Shown here one piece after another: positions 16,064-22,054 of a stretch of DNA of 22,054 nt (positions are counted from its first letter, which is position 1; each line of letters opens with the position of its first letter). The stretch spans positions 1 through 22,054 of the forward strand of contig JAEEGN010000207.1 in NCBI GenBank assembly GCA_016280345.1, written 5' to 3'. Made by a program: the position numbers and the translations under genes. The notes under the pieces are model-generated. The model had not been told where the DNA came from and made no database searches. It saw only the letters and a list, made by a program, of their open reading frames with translations. The stretch is from Selenomonadaceae bacterium (lineage in GTDB: Bacteria; Bacillota; Negativicutes; Selenomonadales; Selenomonadaceae).

Positions 16064-16753
16064 TCAGGGCAGCAGCAGGTCCGCCTCATCCCCTTCGTCC
16101 GGGGCCTCCGCCGGCGGTACGGCATCCTTGCCCACCTTCAGCGCCTGGGCCACGTCCATCCAGCGATTGTTGATCTTCTTCATGGCCAGCACGTCCTTCA
16201 CGTCCTTGCCGCTGGCTTTGGCGAGGCGGGCGGCGAAGGCGACGTCCCAGGCGCGGTAGCCGTCAGCCAGGAGTTCGAGGACCTGCGCCTTGTCCGCTCC
16301 GCCGCGCCGGGCGATCCGGGCGGCGAGTTGTTCCCGCATCGCGCCCTGCATTTGTTCCCGGGTAACGCCGAGGGACTTCGCCACGTCCAGCCAGCTCGTC
16401 TTCATGGCCAGCACTTCCTGGAAGGACTTGCCGCTGATCTTCGCCAGCATCGCCGCCTGGCCGATGTCGCGGAAATCCCGCCGCGCGTCGAGAGCGGCCC
16501 GGACCTCGCCCTCATCGACGCCGAACTCCTCGGCAACTCGCTTGGCGATGTTCTCCATATCCATCATCGGCCGGTGGAAATCACCATGACGCTCCATGCC
16601 GGGGTGTCCCATGCCCATGCCGGGGCCCATGCCCGGTCCGCCCATACCGGGACCGAAACCGTGGGCCAGGGCGGTCCCGGCCGCCAGGCCGCCGCCCATA
16701 ATCATCATACCCGCCAGAAGGCCCGCTGCCGTTCTCTTCATCATCGTTTTCAT
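16064..16753 (-). CDS. exported Met/Gly/His-rich protein with an internal tandem repeat
   Basis: Not assigned to a known family. The ATG at 16753-16751 follows GGAAGGA at good spacing and gives 229 residues. A Sec signal peptide is clear: a basic start (MKTMMKR), a hydrophobic core to about 25 and an ALA|HG cleavage site after residue 30. Residues 31-66 are low complexity, made of GPGM/GMG repeats with several His and Met. The rest holds two related units: FRDIGQAAMLAKISGKSFQE (from 94) continuing to VLAMK-WLDVAKSLGV, and AWDVAFAARLAKASGKDVKD (from 168) continuing to VLAMK-WMDVAQALKV. The tail is acidic (PAEAPDEGDEADLLLP). The product is probably periplasmic or surface-located. Met and His richness allows metal binding, but that is a guess. 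A TATACT-like -10 lies at 16811-16806. It appears to be a single-gene unit. Confidence 0.75.
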   Translation of the reverse strand: MKTMMKRTAAGLLAGMMIMGGGLAAGTALAHGFGPGMGGPGMGPGMGMGHPGMERHGDFHRPMMDMENIAKRVAEEFGVDEGEVRAALDARRDFRDIGQAAMLAKISGKSFQEVLAMKTSWLDVAKSLGVTREQMQGAMREQLAARIARRGGADKAQVLELLADGYRAWDVAFAARLAKASGKDVKDVLAMKKINNRWMDVAQALKVGKDAVPPAEAPDEGDEADLLLP

Positions 16754-16947
16754 TTTACATCCTTCCTTTCCTGTTTTCTCATCCATTGTTTTCAGGGTCA
16801 TGTTCAGTATAGCGACGGGAAATTAGATTCCCTTGAGCCGTACATTAGAAATATCTGAAAGGCCCCGCCGGAGAAATTTCCGTTGAGCCGCCGCCCGGTG
16901 AAGGGAAACGGGAGCCGGGCAGCGAATATATCCCTGAGGTGAATCGT

Positions 16948-17856
16948 ATGCTGGACTTTTGGCGGTCGCAGGGCGTGGACACGGCCCTCATCGAGGGCGT
17001 CGAATCGTACCGGGCCCGCTATCCCTGGGCGGGAGAGCGGGCGGTGGTGGCGCCCCGCTACCTTTTCTACGGGCGGCGCATCATCGAGCAGGCGACGGCG
17101 GCGCTCCTGGCGGGCGAGAACCTGCTGCTTGCCGGCGTCAAGGCCACCGGCAAGAACGTGCTGGCGGAGAACCTGGCGGCGGCCTTCGGCCGGCCGGACT
17201 GGAACGTGTCGCTGCATATCAACATGGACGCGTCCTTCCTGATCGGCTCTGATTCCTTCGCCGACGGGCGGGTGGTCTTCCGTCCCGGGCCGGTCTATGA
17301 GTGCGCCCGGGCCGGCGGCTTCGGCATCCTCGACGAGATCAACATGGCCCGGAACGAGGCGCTGGCGGTCCTTCATTCGCTGCTGGACTTCCGCCGGGTG
17401 ATGGACGTGCCCGGCTACGATCGGCTGGCGCTCCATCCGGCAGCCCGCTTCATCGCCACCATGAACCACGGTTACGCCGGCACCCGCGAACTCAACGAGG
17501 CGCTGGCCTCCCGCTTCGTCGTCCTGCAGCTGACACCCATCGGCCCGGAAGACCTGGGGCGGCTGCTGACGCGGGAATTCCCGTCGCTCCGCCCGGCGGC
17601 GCGGCAGACCTTCGCCGCCGTCTTCAGCGCCCTGCAGCAAAAGTGCGAAAGCGGCGAAATCTCCACCCAAGCGGTGGACCTGCGGGGGCTTCTGGCGTCG
17701 CTGGCGCTGGTGCGGGCCGGGCTCTCCGCCCGCACAGCCCTGACCATGGGCATCGCCAACAAGGTTTTCGACCGGGACGAGCGGGCGCTGGTGGACGACC
17801 TCCTCGACTTCTCCCTGCCGGAAGACCTCGCGCCGGACCAGGTCTTCGGAGATTGA
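16948..17856 (+). CDS. MoxR-type AAA+ ATPase with atypical P-loop
   Basis: AAA+ protein of the MoxR/NorQ/CbbQ type, which usually remodels or loads cofactor into a target together with a VWA partner. From ATG 16948 (GAGGTGA five bases upstream; GTG at 16939 is less likely) it has 302 residues. Walker A reads GVKATGKN at 63-70, with Asn where Ser or Thr normally binds magnesium. Walker B is FGILDEINMA (125-134). Sensor 1 is IATMN with Asn173. The arginine finger region is NEALASRF (183-190). The C-terminal lid contains QAVDLRGLLASLALVRAG. The VWA gene starts 3 nt after its stop. Family assignment is firm; the substrate is unknown and no candidate target enzyme lies beside it. Confidence 0.88.
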   Translation: MLDFWRSQGVDTALIEGVESYRARYPWAGERAVVAPRYLFYGRRIIEQATAALLAGENLLLAGVKATGKNVLAENLAAAFGRPDWNVSLHINMDASFLIGSDSFADGRVVFRPGPVYECARAGGFGILDEINMARNEALAVLHSLLDFRRVMDVPGYDRLALHPAARFIATMNHGYAGTRELNEALASRFVVLQLTPIGPEDLGRLLTREFPSLRPAARQTFAAVFSALQQKCESGEISTQAVDLRGLLASLALVRAGLSARTALTMGIANKVFDRDERALVDDLLDFSLPEDLAPDQVFGD

Positions 17857-17859
17857 GCC

Positions 17860-19545
17860 GTGGACGCCGTCTTTGCCCGGGCCGCTCGGGAGCGCCGGGC
17901 CCTCAACATCATCTGGACCGCCGCCGGCCGTTACGATTTCCAACCGGATTTCCTGGCCTTCCACGAGGACGGCAGCCCCGATCTCTACCTGAACGCCATC
18001 GTCGGGCTGGCCTACCGCTGCCATGACGCAGCCGCCCTGGCCGCTTTCCGGGAGGAACTGGACGCCTCCTGGCTGGGGCGGACCTTCACCGGCCTCTACT
18101 GGCTGGCCCTCGAAAGCGCCGTCTTTGACCGCTGCCAGGGGGAGATGCCGGCGCTGGCCGTCCTGCGCCGCCAGCACGCCGCCCGCTATCTCGCGGACAA
18201 CGAAGACCTGGCGATGCAACGGCTGATGATGCGGGACGACCTCGTCCACGCGCTGAAATCCGCCCGTTGCCGGGCCGTCCTCGGCGCCTCTCCGGGGCTC
18301 CTGAATCCCTGGGAAAAGCGACTGTATGACGCGCTCGCCTTCAACGGCGCCATGACGACGGCGGACTTCATCACGGCGCTGCGGGACGTCCTGCGCCGCT
18401 TCTTCGTCTTCCGCTACGGTCTGGGGGGTTCCTGCCGGGGTCTCCGTTTCTCTGTCGGAGCGGGGCTGGCGGCCGTCCTGCGGCGTCTGCTGTCGGCGCC
18501 GCCGGAGGAATCCGCCGTCCCCCGGCTGGCCGGGGGACGGAACCGTCCGGGCCCGCCCGGCCTCGCGGAACGTCTTCTGGGCGCCGCGCCCCCGGACAAT
18601 CCCGTCAAGGTACTGACACTCTTCCCCCGGCCCCTCTGGGCGGAGGAAACGCGCCGGACTTATGAGCAGGCCTTCTGCACCGGGATCCATCGGAAATCCC
18701 ATCTCTACTATGCCGCCAGCCGCCGGGACGAAGGCCAGCGGGCGGCGAATCTGGCCGCCTTCCGCGCCCAGGGGGCCCGCTGCCGCGTCGCCATCCGCCG
18801 CCTGACTGAGCGCCTTCAGAACACCCTGGCCGTCTGCCGCGAGCCCATCCCGTTACGCGCCGGGCGGGGCCGTTTCTGCCCCCGCTTCGTCTGGCAGGCC
18901 CTCTACCAGCAAGACGGGCGGGTTTTCACCGCCAGCCGCCCGGTGCGCTACGCCGGCTTTTCGGTGACGCTTCTCCTCGACGCCTCCTACTCCCGCGCCG
19001 GGCAACAGCCGGAGATTGCCGTCCAGGCCTATATCATCGCGGCGGCGCTGGCCCAGGCGGGTATTCCGTTGCAGATTGCCGCCTTTTGCAGCCTGGCGGG
19101 CTCAACGGTGCTCCACCGCATGAAATCCTTCGACGCGGCGGACAACGGCGCCGTCTTCGACTATGCCGCCGCCGGCTGGAACCGGGACGGTCTGGCGCTG
19201 CGGGCAGTGCGTCCCCTGCTCTCCGACGGGCCGGGCCTGCCGCTGCTCCTGGTACTGACCGACGCCCGTCCCAGCGACGACCGTCCGGTCCCCGGCGCGG
19301 CCGGTCCTCTTGCCCGTGACTATGCGGGAGAGCGGGCCGTCGCTGACACCGCCGCCGAGGTCCGCGCCCTGCGGCGTCAGGGCGTGCGTGTGGTGGGCCT
19401 GCGGCAATCCGAGGTGGCCGGCGCCGCCGAAACCGCCCGGCAGATCTTCGGTGCCGACTTTGCCCGGGTCGAGCGAGTGGACCAACTGGCCGCCGCCGTA
19501 GCCCGCCTCATCGAAAGTCAGATTCGCCAAAGCACGCCGGGATAA
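17860..19545 (+). CDS. VWA-domain protein, partner of the AAA+ ATPase
   Basis: 561 residues from GTG 17860 (GGAG 8 nt upstream). The C-terminal von Willebrand factor A domain spans about 366-555. Its MIDAS motif is complete: DASYS at 374-378 and a later TDARPSDD loop, which coordinate a divalent metal used to grip a partner. The N-terminal ~360 residues are mainly helical and match no domain I recognise. They include a Gly/Pro/Arg-rich stretch near 220-245 that is probably a flexible linker. The layout of a helical N-part with C-terminal VWA, paired with a MoxR ATPase, resembles NorD, CbbO and ViaA. It is coupled to the ATPase gene with a 3-nt gap. There is no signal peptide, so it is cytosolic. 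Confidence 0.85.
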   Translation: MDAVFARAARERRALNIIWTAAGRYDFQPDFLAFHEDGSPDLYLNAIVGLAYRCHDAAALAAFREELDASWLGRTFTGLYWLALESAVFDRCQGEMPALAVLRRQHAARYLADNEDLAMQRLMMRDDLVHALKSARCRAVLGASPGLLNPWEKRLYDALAFNGAMTTADFITALRDVLRRFFVFRYGLGGSCRGLRFSVGAGLAAVLRRLLSAPPEESAVPRLAGGRNRPGPPGLAERLLGAAPPDNPVKVLTLFPRPLWAEETRRTYEQAFCTGIHRKSHLYYAASRRDEGQRAANLAAFRAQGARCRVAIRRLTERLQNTLAVCREPIPLRAGRGRFCPRFVWQALYQQDGRVFTASRPVRYAGFSVTLLLDASYSRAGQQPEIAVQAYIIAAALAQAGIPLQIAAFCSLAGSTVLHRMKSFDAADNGAVFDYAAAGWNRDGLALRAVRPLLSDGPGLPLLLVLTDARPSDDRPVPGAAGPLARDYAGERAVADTAAEVRALRRQGVRVVGLRQSEVAGAAETARQIFGADFARVERVDQLAAAVARLIESQIRQSTPG

Positions 19546-19568
19546 CCGCCGTATTCCGCCACTAAACG

Positions 19569-19612
19569 ACCGCCCCCAAAGCGAAAGAAAACCCTTTCGT
19601 TCGGAGGGCGGT
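19569..19612. terminator. imperfect hairpin after the VWA gene, overlapping the deoR promoter
   Basis: ACCGCCC (19569-19575) pairs with GGGCGGT (19606-19612), and inside it CGAAAG pairs with CTTTCG, with mismatches between the two blocks. No T-run follows, so it is not a classical terminator, although it could slow read-through from the VWA gene. Confidence 0.35.
19582..19599. promoter_or_regulatory. inverted-repeat operator candidate for the DeoR regulator
   Basis: CGAAAG-AAAACC-CTTTCG is a perfect 6-bp inverted repeat with a 6-bp spacer. It overlaps the -35 position of the promoter at 19618-19623. Many DeoR-family proteins repress their own promoter through such repeats, so this is a plausible autoregulatory site. 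It also forms the inner stem of the hairpin at 19569-19612. Confidence 0.4.
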
Positions 19613-19614
19613 TA

Positions 19615-19623
19615 TGCTATAAT
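19615..19623 (+). promoter_or_regulatory. extended -10 promoter for the deoR gene
   Basis: TGCTATAAT combines a perfect -10 hexamer with the extended TGn. The -35 position (19595-19600, TTTCGT) is poor. The leader to the GTG at 19685 is about 55 nt. Confidence 0.55.
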
Positions 19624-19684
19624 GGGGGCGTAGTCATGCCTGGTCCGTTATTACGGTTCTTTCAAAAGCAGGGAGTGGGACGCT

Positions 19685-20449
19685 GTGCATATCCGCCATA
19701 CGAGGCTCTTGAACCTCGTCAACGAAAAGAAGCGAATCGCCGTCACGGAGCTGGCCCGGGCCCTCGAAGTCTCCGAAGTAACGATCCGCAAAGACCTTAG
19801 CGCATTGGAGCGCATGGGGCTGCTGCGCCGGGAGCACGGCTTTGCGGCCATGGCCCAGAGCGACGACATCGCCAACCATCTGTCCTTCAACTACGAGACG
19901 AAACGTCGCATCGCCCTGCGAGCGGCCGATACCGTCCACAACAGCGAGACGGTGATGATCGAGTCCGGCTCCTGCTGCACACTGCTGGCGGAAGAGCTCG
20001 TCACCCATCGCCGGGACGTCACCATCATCACCAACTCTGCCTTCATCGCCGCCTTCGTCCGCAAGGCCCCCGGCGCCCACGTAATCCTGCTGGGGGGCGA
20101 GTACCAGAACGAGTCCCAGGTCATGGTGGGGCCGATGATCCAGCGCTGCGTCGATGACTTCTTCGTCGACAAGCTCTTCGTGGGCATCGACGGCTTCAAC
20201 GGCGCCGGCTTCATGAGCAACAATCTGATGCGGGCCGAGGCCATCCGCACCATGGCGAAGAACGTCCGCCGCGTCGTCGTCCTCGCCGAGTCGGTGAAAT
20301 TCACCCAAAGCGGCGTCGTATCGCTGTTCCCGGTCCAGGCGGTGGACTCCGTGTTCACCGACGACGGCATTCCCGCCGAGGCCGCCCAGGCTCTCAACGC
20401 CGGCGATACCCATGTCTACACCGTCCCCACCGGCGACGATGAGGAATGA
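19685..20449 (+). CDS. DeoR/GlpR-family transcriptional regulator
   Basis: 254 residues from a GTG start with a GGGAG-type site upstream. The N-terminal DeoR helix-turn-helix spans about 6-57: RLLNLVNEKKRIAVTELARA, then the recognition helix EVSEVTIRKDLSALERMGLL. The C-terminal DeoRC effector domain (about 75-235) is an isomerase-like fold that normally binds a sugar phosphate. Its typical pieces are present: IESGSCCTLLAEEL, VTIITNSAFIA, LLGGEYQNESQVMVGP and DKLFVGIDGFN. Such regulators usually repress sugar or polyol genes next to them. Here none are adjacent: a VWA gene lies upstream and an AT-rich island downstream. It may control distant genes or itself through the repeat at 19582-19599. 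A terminator follows. Confidence 0.9.
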   Translation: MHIRHTRLLNLVNEKKRIAVTELARALEVSEVTIRKDLSALERMGLLRREHGFAAMAQSDDIANHLSFNYETKRRIALRAADTVHNSETVMIESGSCCTLLAEELVTHRRDVTIITNSAFIAAFVRKAPGAHVILLGGEYQNESQVMVGPMIQRCVDDFFVDKLFVGIDGFNGAGFMSNNLMRAEAIRTMAKNVRRVVVLAESVKFTQSGVVSLFPVQAVDSVFTDDGIPAEAAQALNAGDTHVYTVPTGDDEE

Positions 20450-20470
20450 AAAAAAGGCTTGACGAAAAAT

Positions 20471-20507
20471 GTTGTGGTGGACCTCTGCCAGTCGCCACAA
20501 CTTTTTT
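20471..20507 (+). terminator. intrinsic terminator after the deoR gene
   Basis: GTTGTGGTG (20471-20479) pairs with CGCCACAAC (20493-20501), including one U-G pair, and is followed by TTTTTT. GAAAAA upstream makes it potentially active on the other strand too. The 20508-20675 stretch after it is GC-rich and shows no gene I can support. Confidence 0.88.
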
Positions 20508-20681
20508 AAGTGTTCGTAAGCAAAGAAGCTGCACCGGGGGCTGCCTTTCCGGCTGATCCTGTGGCGGGCCAGCCCAGGCGACCTGATCGCGGCATGACGC
20601 TCGTCTGACAGCACGACCTCGTCCCGTCGGCGATGTTCCTCTGCGCCGGGGCGAGGCTGGCATAAAAACGGGGGATTGATC

Positions 20682-21233
20682 ATGCCCTATAGACTGTCAG
20701 GACTTGGTATTTTTTGTTTGATCATTGCCGGATTCATTTTTGTATTTTGCCTGATAACTGGTCGCCGGGAAATACGATATTTTCTAAATAACAAGAAAAG
20801 ATATGCGTGTTATTATGATTTAACAATTTTCAGTATGTGGCTTGTTGGATTAATCGACCCCCTTTTATCGGAAGAGTCGCCAGAAAATTTATCTGTGTTG
20901 GAAGGTATTGCCTATAATAACGGATTGGGAAAGGGCATATCTTCTTTCAAGATAAAACCGACTCAAAAAAATGGTCAGTTTACGCCAACATTTGATTTCA
21001 GTTTGGTTGATGACAATATGGATGATACCGTATTCATCGGGAAACCCATCAAAATATGGTATAAACAACACGGAATATTCATGGGCGGCAAGGGATTTGT
21101 TTACCAGATTGCTATAAATAATAACGTGATTTTTGATGTTGCGGAGGCAAATGCAAAGATTGATGGATTTAATCAAAAAAGAGTACCGGTTCTTATCTTT
21201 TTGTATCTGCATGGTGGTTATATTTTTGTATAG
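20682..21233 (+). CDS. small membrane protein, first of two tandem paralogs (C-terminus frameshifted)
   Basis: Not a recognised family. ATG at 20682 follows GGGGGA and gives 183 residues. TM1 lies at about 7-27, followed by GRREIRYFLNN, RYACYY and a second hydrophobic stretch leading to GLIDPLLSEESPENLSV. A ~100-residue, strand-rich hydrophilic domain then contains GIFMGGKGFVYQI. It is a clear paralog of the product at 21476. The match stops at KRVPV (residues ending near 21191), where the frame runs into TAG at 21231-21233. The -1 frame resumes the similarity (see 21191-21319), so the intact ancestor was about 212 residues. The gene is AT-rich with codon use unlike its neighbours, which suggests transfer. 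It may be a decayed gene, a sequencing error or a frameshifted one. Confidence 0.65.
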   Translation: MPYRLSGLGIFCLIIAGFIFVFCLITGRREIRYFLNNKKRYACYYDLTIFSMWLVGLIDPLLSEESPENLSVLEGIAYNNGLGKGISSFKIKPTQKNGQFTPTFDFSLVDDNMDDTVFIGKPIKIWYKQHGIFMGGKGFVYQIAINNNVIFDVAEANAKIDGFNQKRVPVLIFLYLHGGYIFV

Positions 21234-21319
21234 GGAGACGTAGCGAAAAAGTAATGAACCGTCATGCCCGGTTGAAAAAGAGTTCCCAGAAAGAACCACC
21301 CCAATCGGAGATATTGTGA
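21191..21319 (+). pseudogene. out-of-frame C-terminal TM segment of the first paralog
   Basis: In the -1 frame relative to the gene starting at 20682, codons from 21191 read SYLFVSAWWLYFCIGRRS and continue to TGA at 21317-21319. The downstream paralog has SFTWISTWWLTICIGFRK at the same position, right after its QVPL. So this is the lost second TM helix and basic tail. A single missing base near 21187-21203 explains it. A -1 slip in the T-run at 21198-21202 would also restore the frame. Confidence 0.6.
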
Positions 21320-21338
21320 ATCATGTCATTGGAAGGGT

Positions 21339-21473
21339 ATGATTACGCATACAAATCAACTGGTGGCTGAACACAATCCGAATGGCCTAAGAGGTTGCAA
21401 ACAGCCTAATGATTGGGAAATAGCATCGGTGAAAAACGAGTTGCTTCATGATACTTCGCATTTTGGGGAATAA
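21339..21473 (+). CDS. 44-codon small reading frame between the paralogs (uncertain)
   Basis: ATG 21339 opens a 44-residue frame beginning MITHTNQLVAEHNPNGLRGC, ending HFGE and stopping at TAA 21471-21473. GGAAGG lies only 2 nt before the ATG. The stop is 2 nt before the next paralog's ATG, which would suit translational coupling. It has no TM helix and no family I recognise. It may be a real small gene, the remnant of a larger one or chance in AT-rich DNA. Confidence 0.3.
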   Translation: MITHTNQLVAEHNPNGLRGCKQPNDWEIASVKNELLHDTSHFGE

Positions 21474-21475
21474 AG

Positions 21476-22054
21476 ATGATGTTTTTCTTGGCCTGGATAG
21501 TGTTCCTTCTCTCTCTGTGTATTCTCAATGGACGCAAAGAAATGCGGTATATGCTGAAAAGCAGCAGGAATCGGAGGCGCTACGCCTGTTATTATGGTCT
21601 CACATTGATTACCGCATGGTGGATTGGCTTAATTGATCCAATTTTATACGAGGAAACACCGGAAACGTTGAGCGTCATTGCAGGCGTTGCCTATAAAGCA
21701 CCGTTAGGGAAGGGAGGAGTTTCTTTAAAAGTCAATCCTCAAGGAAAAACCTCAGAGATGACCCCCTCATTCACGTTTGATTTGGTTTCAGAATCATCAA
21801 TTGGTCCCCTTGTTGGCAAGAAAGGTAAAATTTGGTATCGGAAAAATGGGAATTTCATGGGAGGCAAGGGATATGTTTATCAAATCAGTGAAAGCAATGA
21901 AATGATTTATGATATTGGAAAGGCCAACGAAAAAGTCAAAAACTTCAATCGAACACAAGTCCCATTGTCTTTCACCTGGATTTCAACATGGTGGCTGACG
22001 ATTTGTATTGGCTTTCGAAAAATCAAGGTGAATAAGCGATGGGAACGAATAAAA
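21476..22054 (+). CDS. small membrane protein, second tandem paralog (cut by window edge)
   Basis: ATG 21476 follows GGGGAA at good spacing; a stop at 21449-21451 rules out a longer N-terminus. It stays open for 193 codons to the right edge. It starts MMFFLAWIVFLLSLCILNGR (TM1), then has RRRYACYY, a hydrophobic stretch, and GLIDPILYEETPETLSV. The central domain includes KGKIWYRKNGNFMGGKGYVY, followed by ANEKVKNFN, and the second TM is ISTWWLTICIGF with a basic tail. Motif order matches the gene at 20682 throughout. The layout, with TM helices around a small strand-rich domain, loosely resembles DUF3592-type proteins, but I cannot assign it. Base composition is AT-rich like its partner. Only the end of the gene is missing. 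Confidence 0.7.
   Translation, partial: MMFFLAWIVFLLSLCILNGRKEMRYMLKSSRNRRRYACYYGLTLITAWWIGLIDPILYEETPETLSVIAGVAYKAPLGKGGVSLKVNPQGKTSEMTPSFTFDLVSESSIGPLVGKKGKIWYRKNGNFMGGKGYVYQISESNEMIYDIGKANEKVKNFNRTQVPLSFTWISTWWLTICIGFRKIKVNKRWERIK

Noticed and set aside
16754..16801. Longer N-terminus for the exported repeat protein
   Set aside because: A start at 16801 would put 16 charged residues before the signal peptide and use the Shine-Dalgarno as coding sequence; the ATG at 16753 fits both.
16804..18702. 632-codon minus-strand frame opposite the AAA+ and VWA genes
   Set aside because: It spans two good plus-strand genes and shows no family motif.
19634..20683. 349-codon minus-strand frame opposite deoR
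   Set aside because: Antisense to a clear DeoR protein. The non-overlapping part (20508-20675) was considered as a transposase remnant but shows no recognisable motif.

Overview
The window reads as chromosomal DNA of a high-GC Bacillota bacterium, most likely of the class Negativicutes (Gram-negative-type Firmicutes). The RpoB N-terminus, a Firmicutes-type SMC and a short FtsY fit this, as do extended -10 (TGnTATAAT-like) promoters and a Sec-exported protein suited to a periplasm. The lineage is inferred from remembered protein style, not from a search. Most of the window is GC-rich and densely coding. The last ~1.4 kb is clearly AT-rich and looks acquired.

Layout. (1) 1-2041, minus strand: the N-terminal 680 residues of rpoB, which runs off the left edge. 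A near-consensus sigma-A promoter and a ~230-nt leader holding a terminator-like hairpin precede it. (2) 2461-4589, plus strand, divergent from rpoB: a GT4 glycosyltransferase overlapping by 4 nt an unrecognised protein with methyltransferase-like (Rossmann) traces. (3) 4788-6547: an O6-alkylguanine-DNA alkyltransferase followed by an Fsr-type MFS exporter. (4) 6646-9743: recA, recX and guaA, each overlapping the next by exactly 20 nt, closed by a strong intrinsic terminator. (5) 10024-14521: smc and ftsY. (6) 14619-15980: a membrane-bound GGDEF diguanylate cyclase, separated by a bidirectional terminator from a convergent gene for an exported Met/Gly/His-rich repeat protein (16753-16064). (7) 16948-19545: a MoxR-type AAA+ ATPase with an unusual P-loop (GKN) and a VWA partner with an intact MIDAS motif. 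(8) 19685-20449: a DeoR-family regulator behind an extended -10 promoter overlapped by an inverted repeat, ended by a terminator. (9) 20682-22054: an AT-rich segment with two tandem paralogous two-TM proteins. The first is frameshifted just before its second TM helix and the second runs off the right edge. A 44-codon reading frame lies between them.

How the genes work together. Much of the window is housekeeping: transcription (rpoB), DNA repair and recombination (ogt, recA, recX), purine synthesis (guaA), chromosome organisation (smc) and membrane protein targeting (ftsY). The accessory parts are the glycosyltransferase pair, the exporter, the c-di-GMP synthase, the exported repeat protein, the AAA+/VWA module and the AT-rich paralog pair. 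No rRNA, tRNA, CRISPR array, intact insertion sequence or prophage was recognised. The least explained parts are the AAA+/VWA module, the exported repeat protein and the AT-rich paralog pair.
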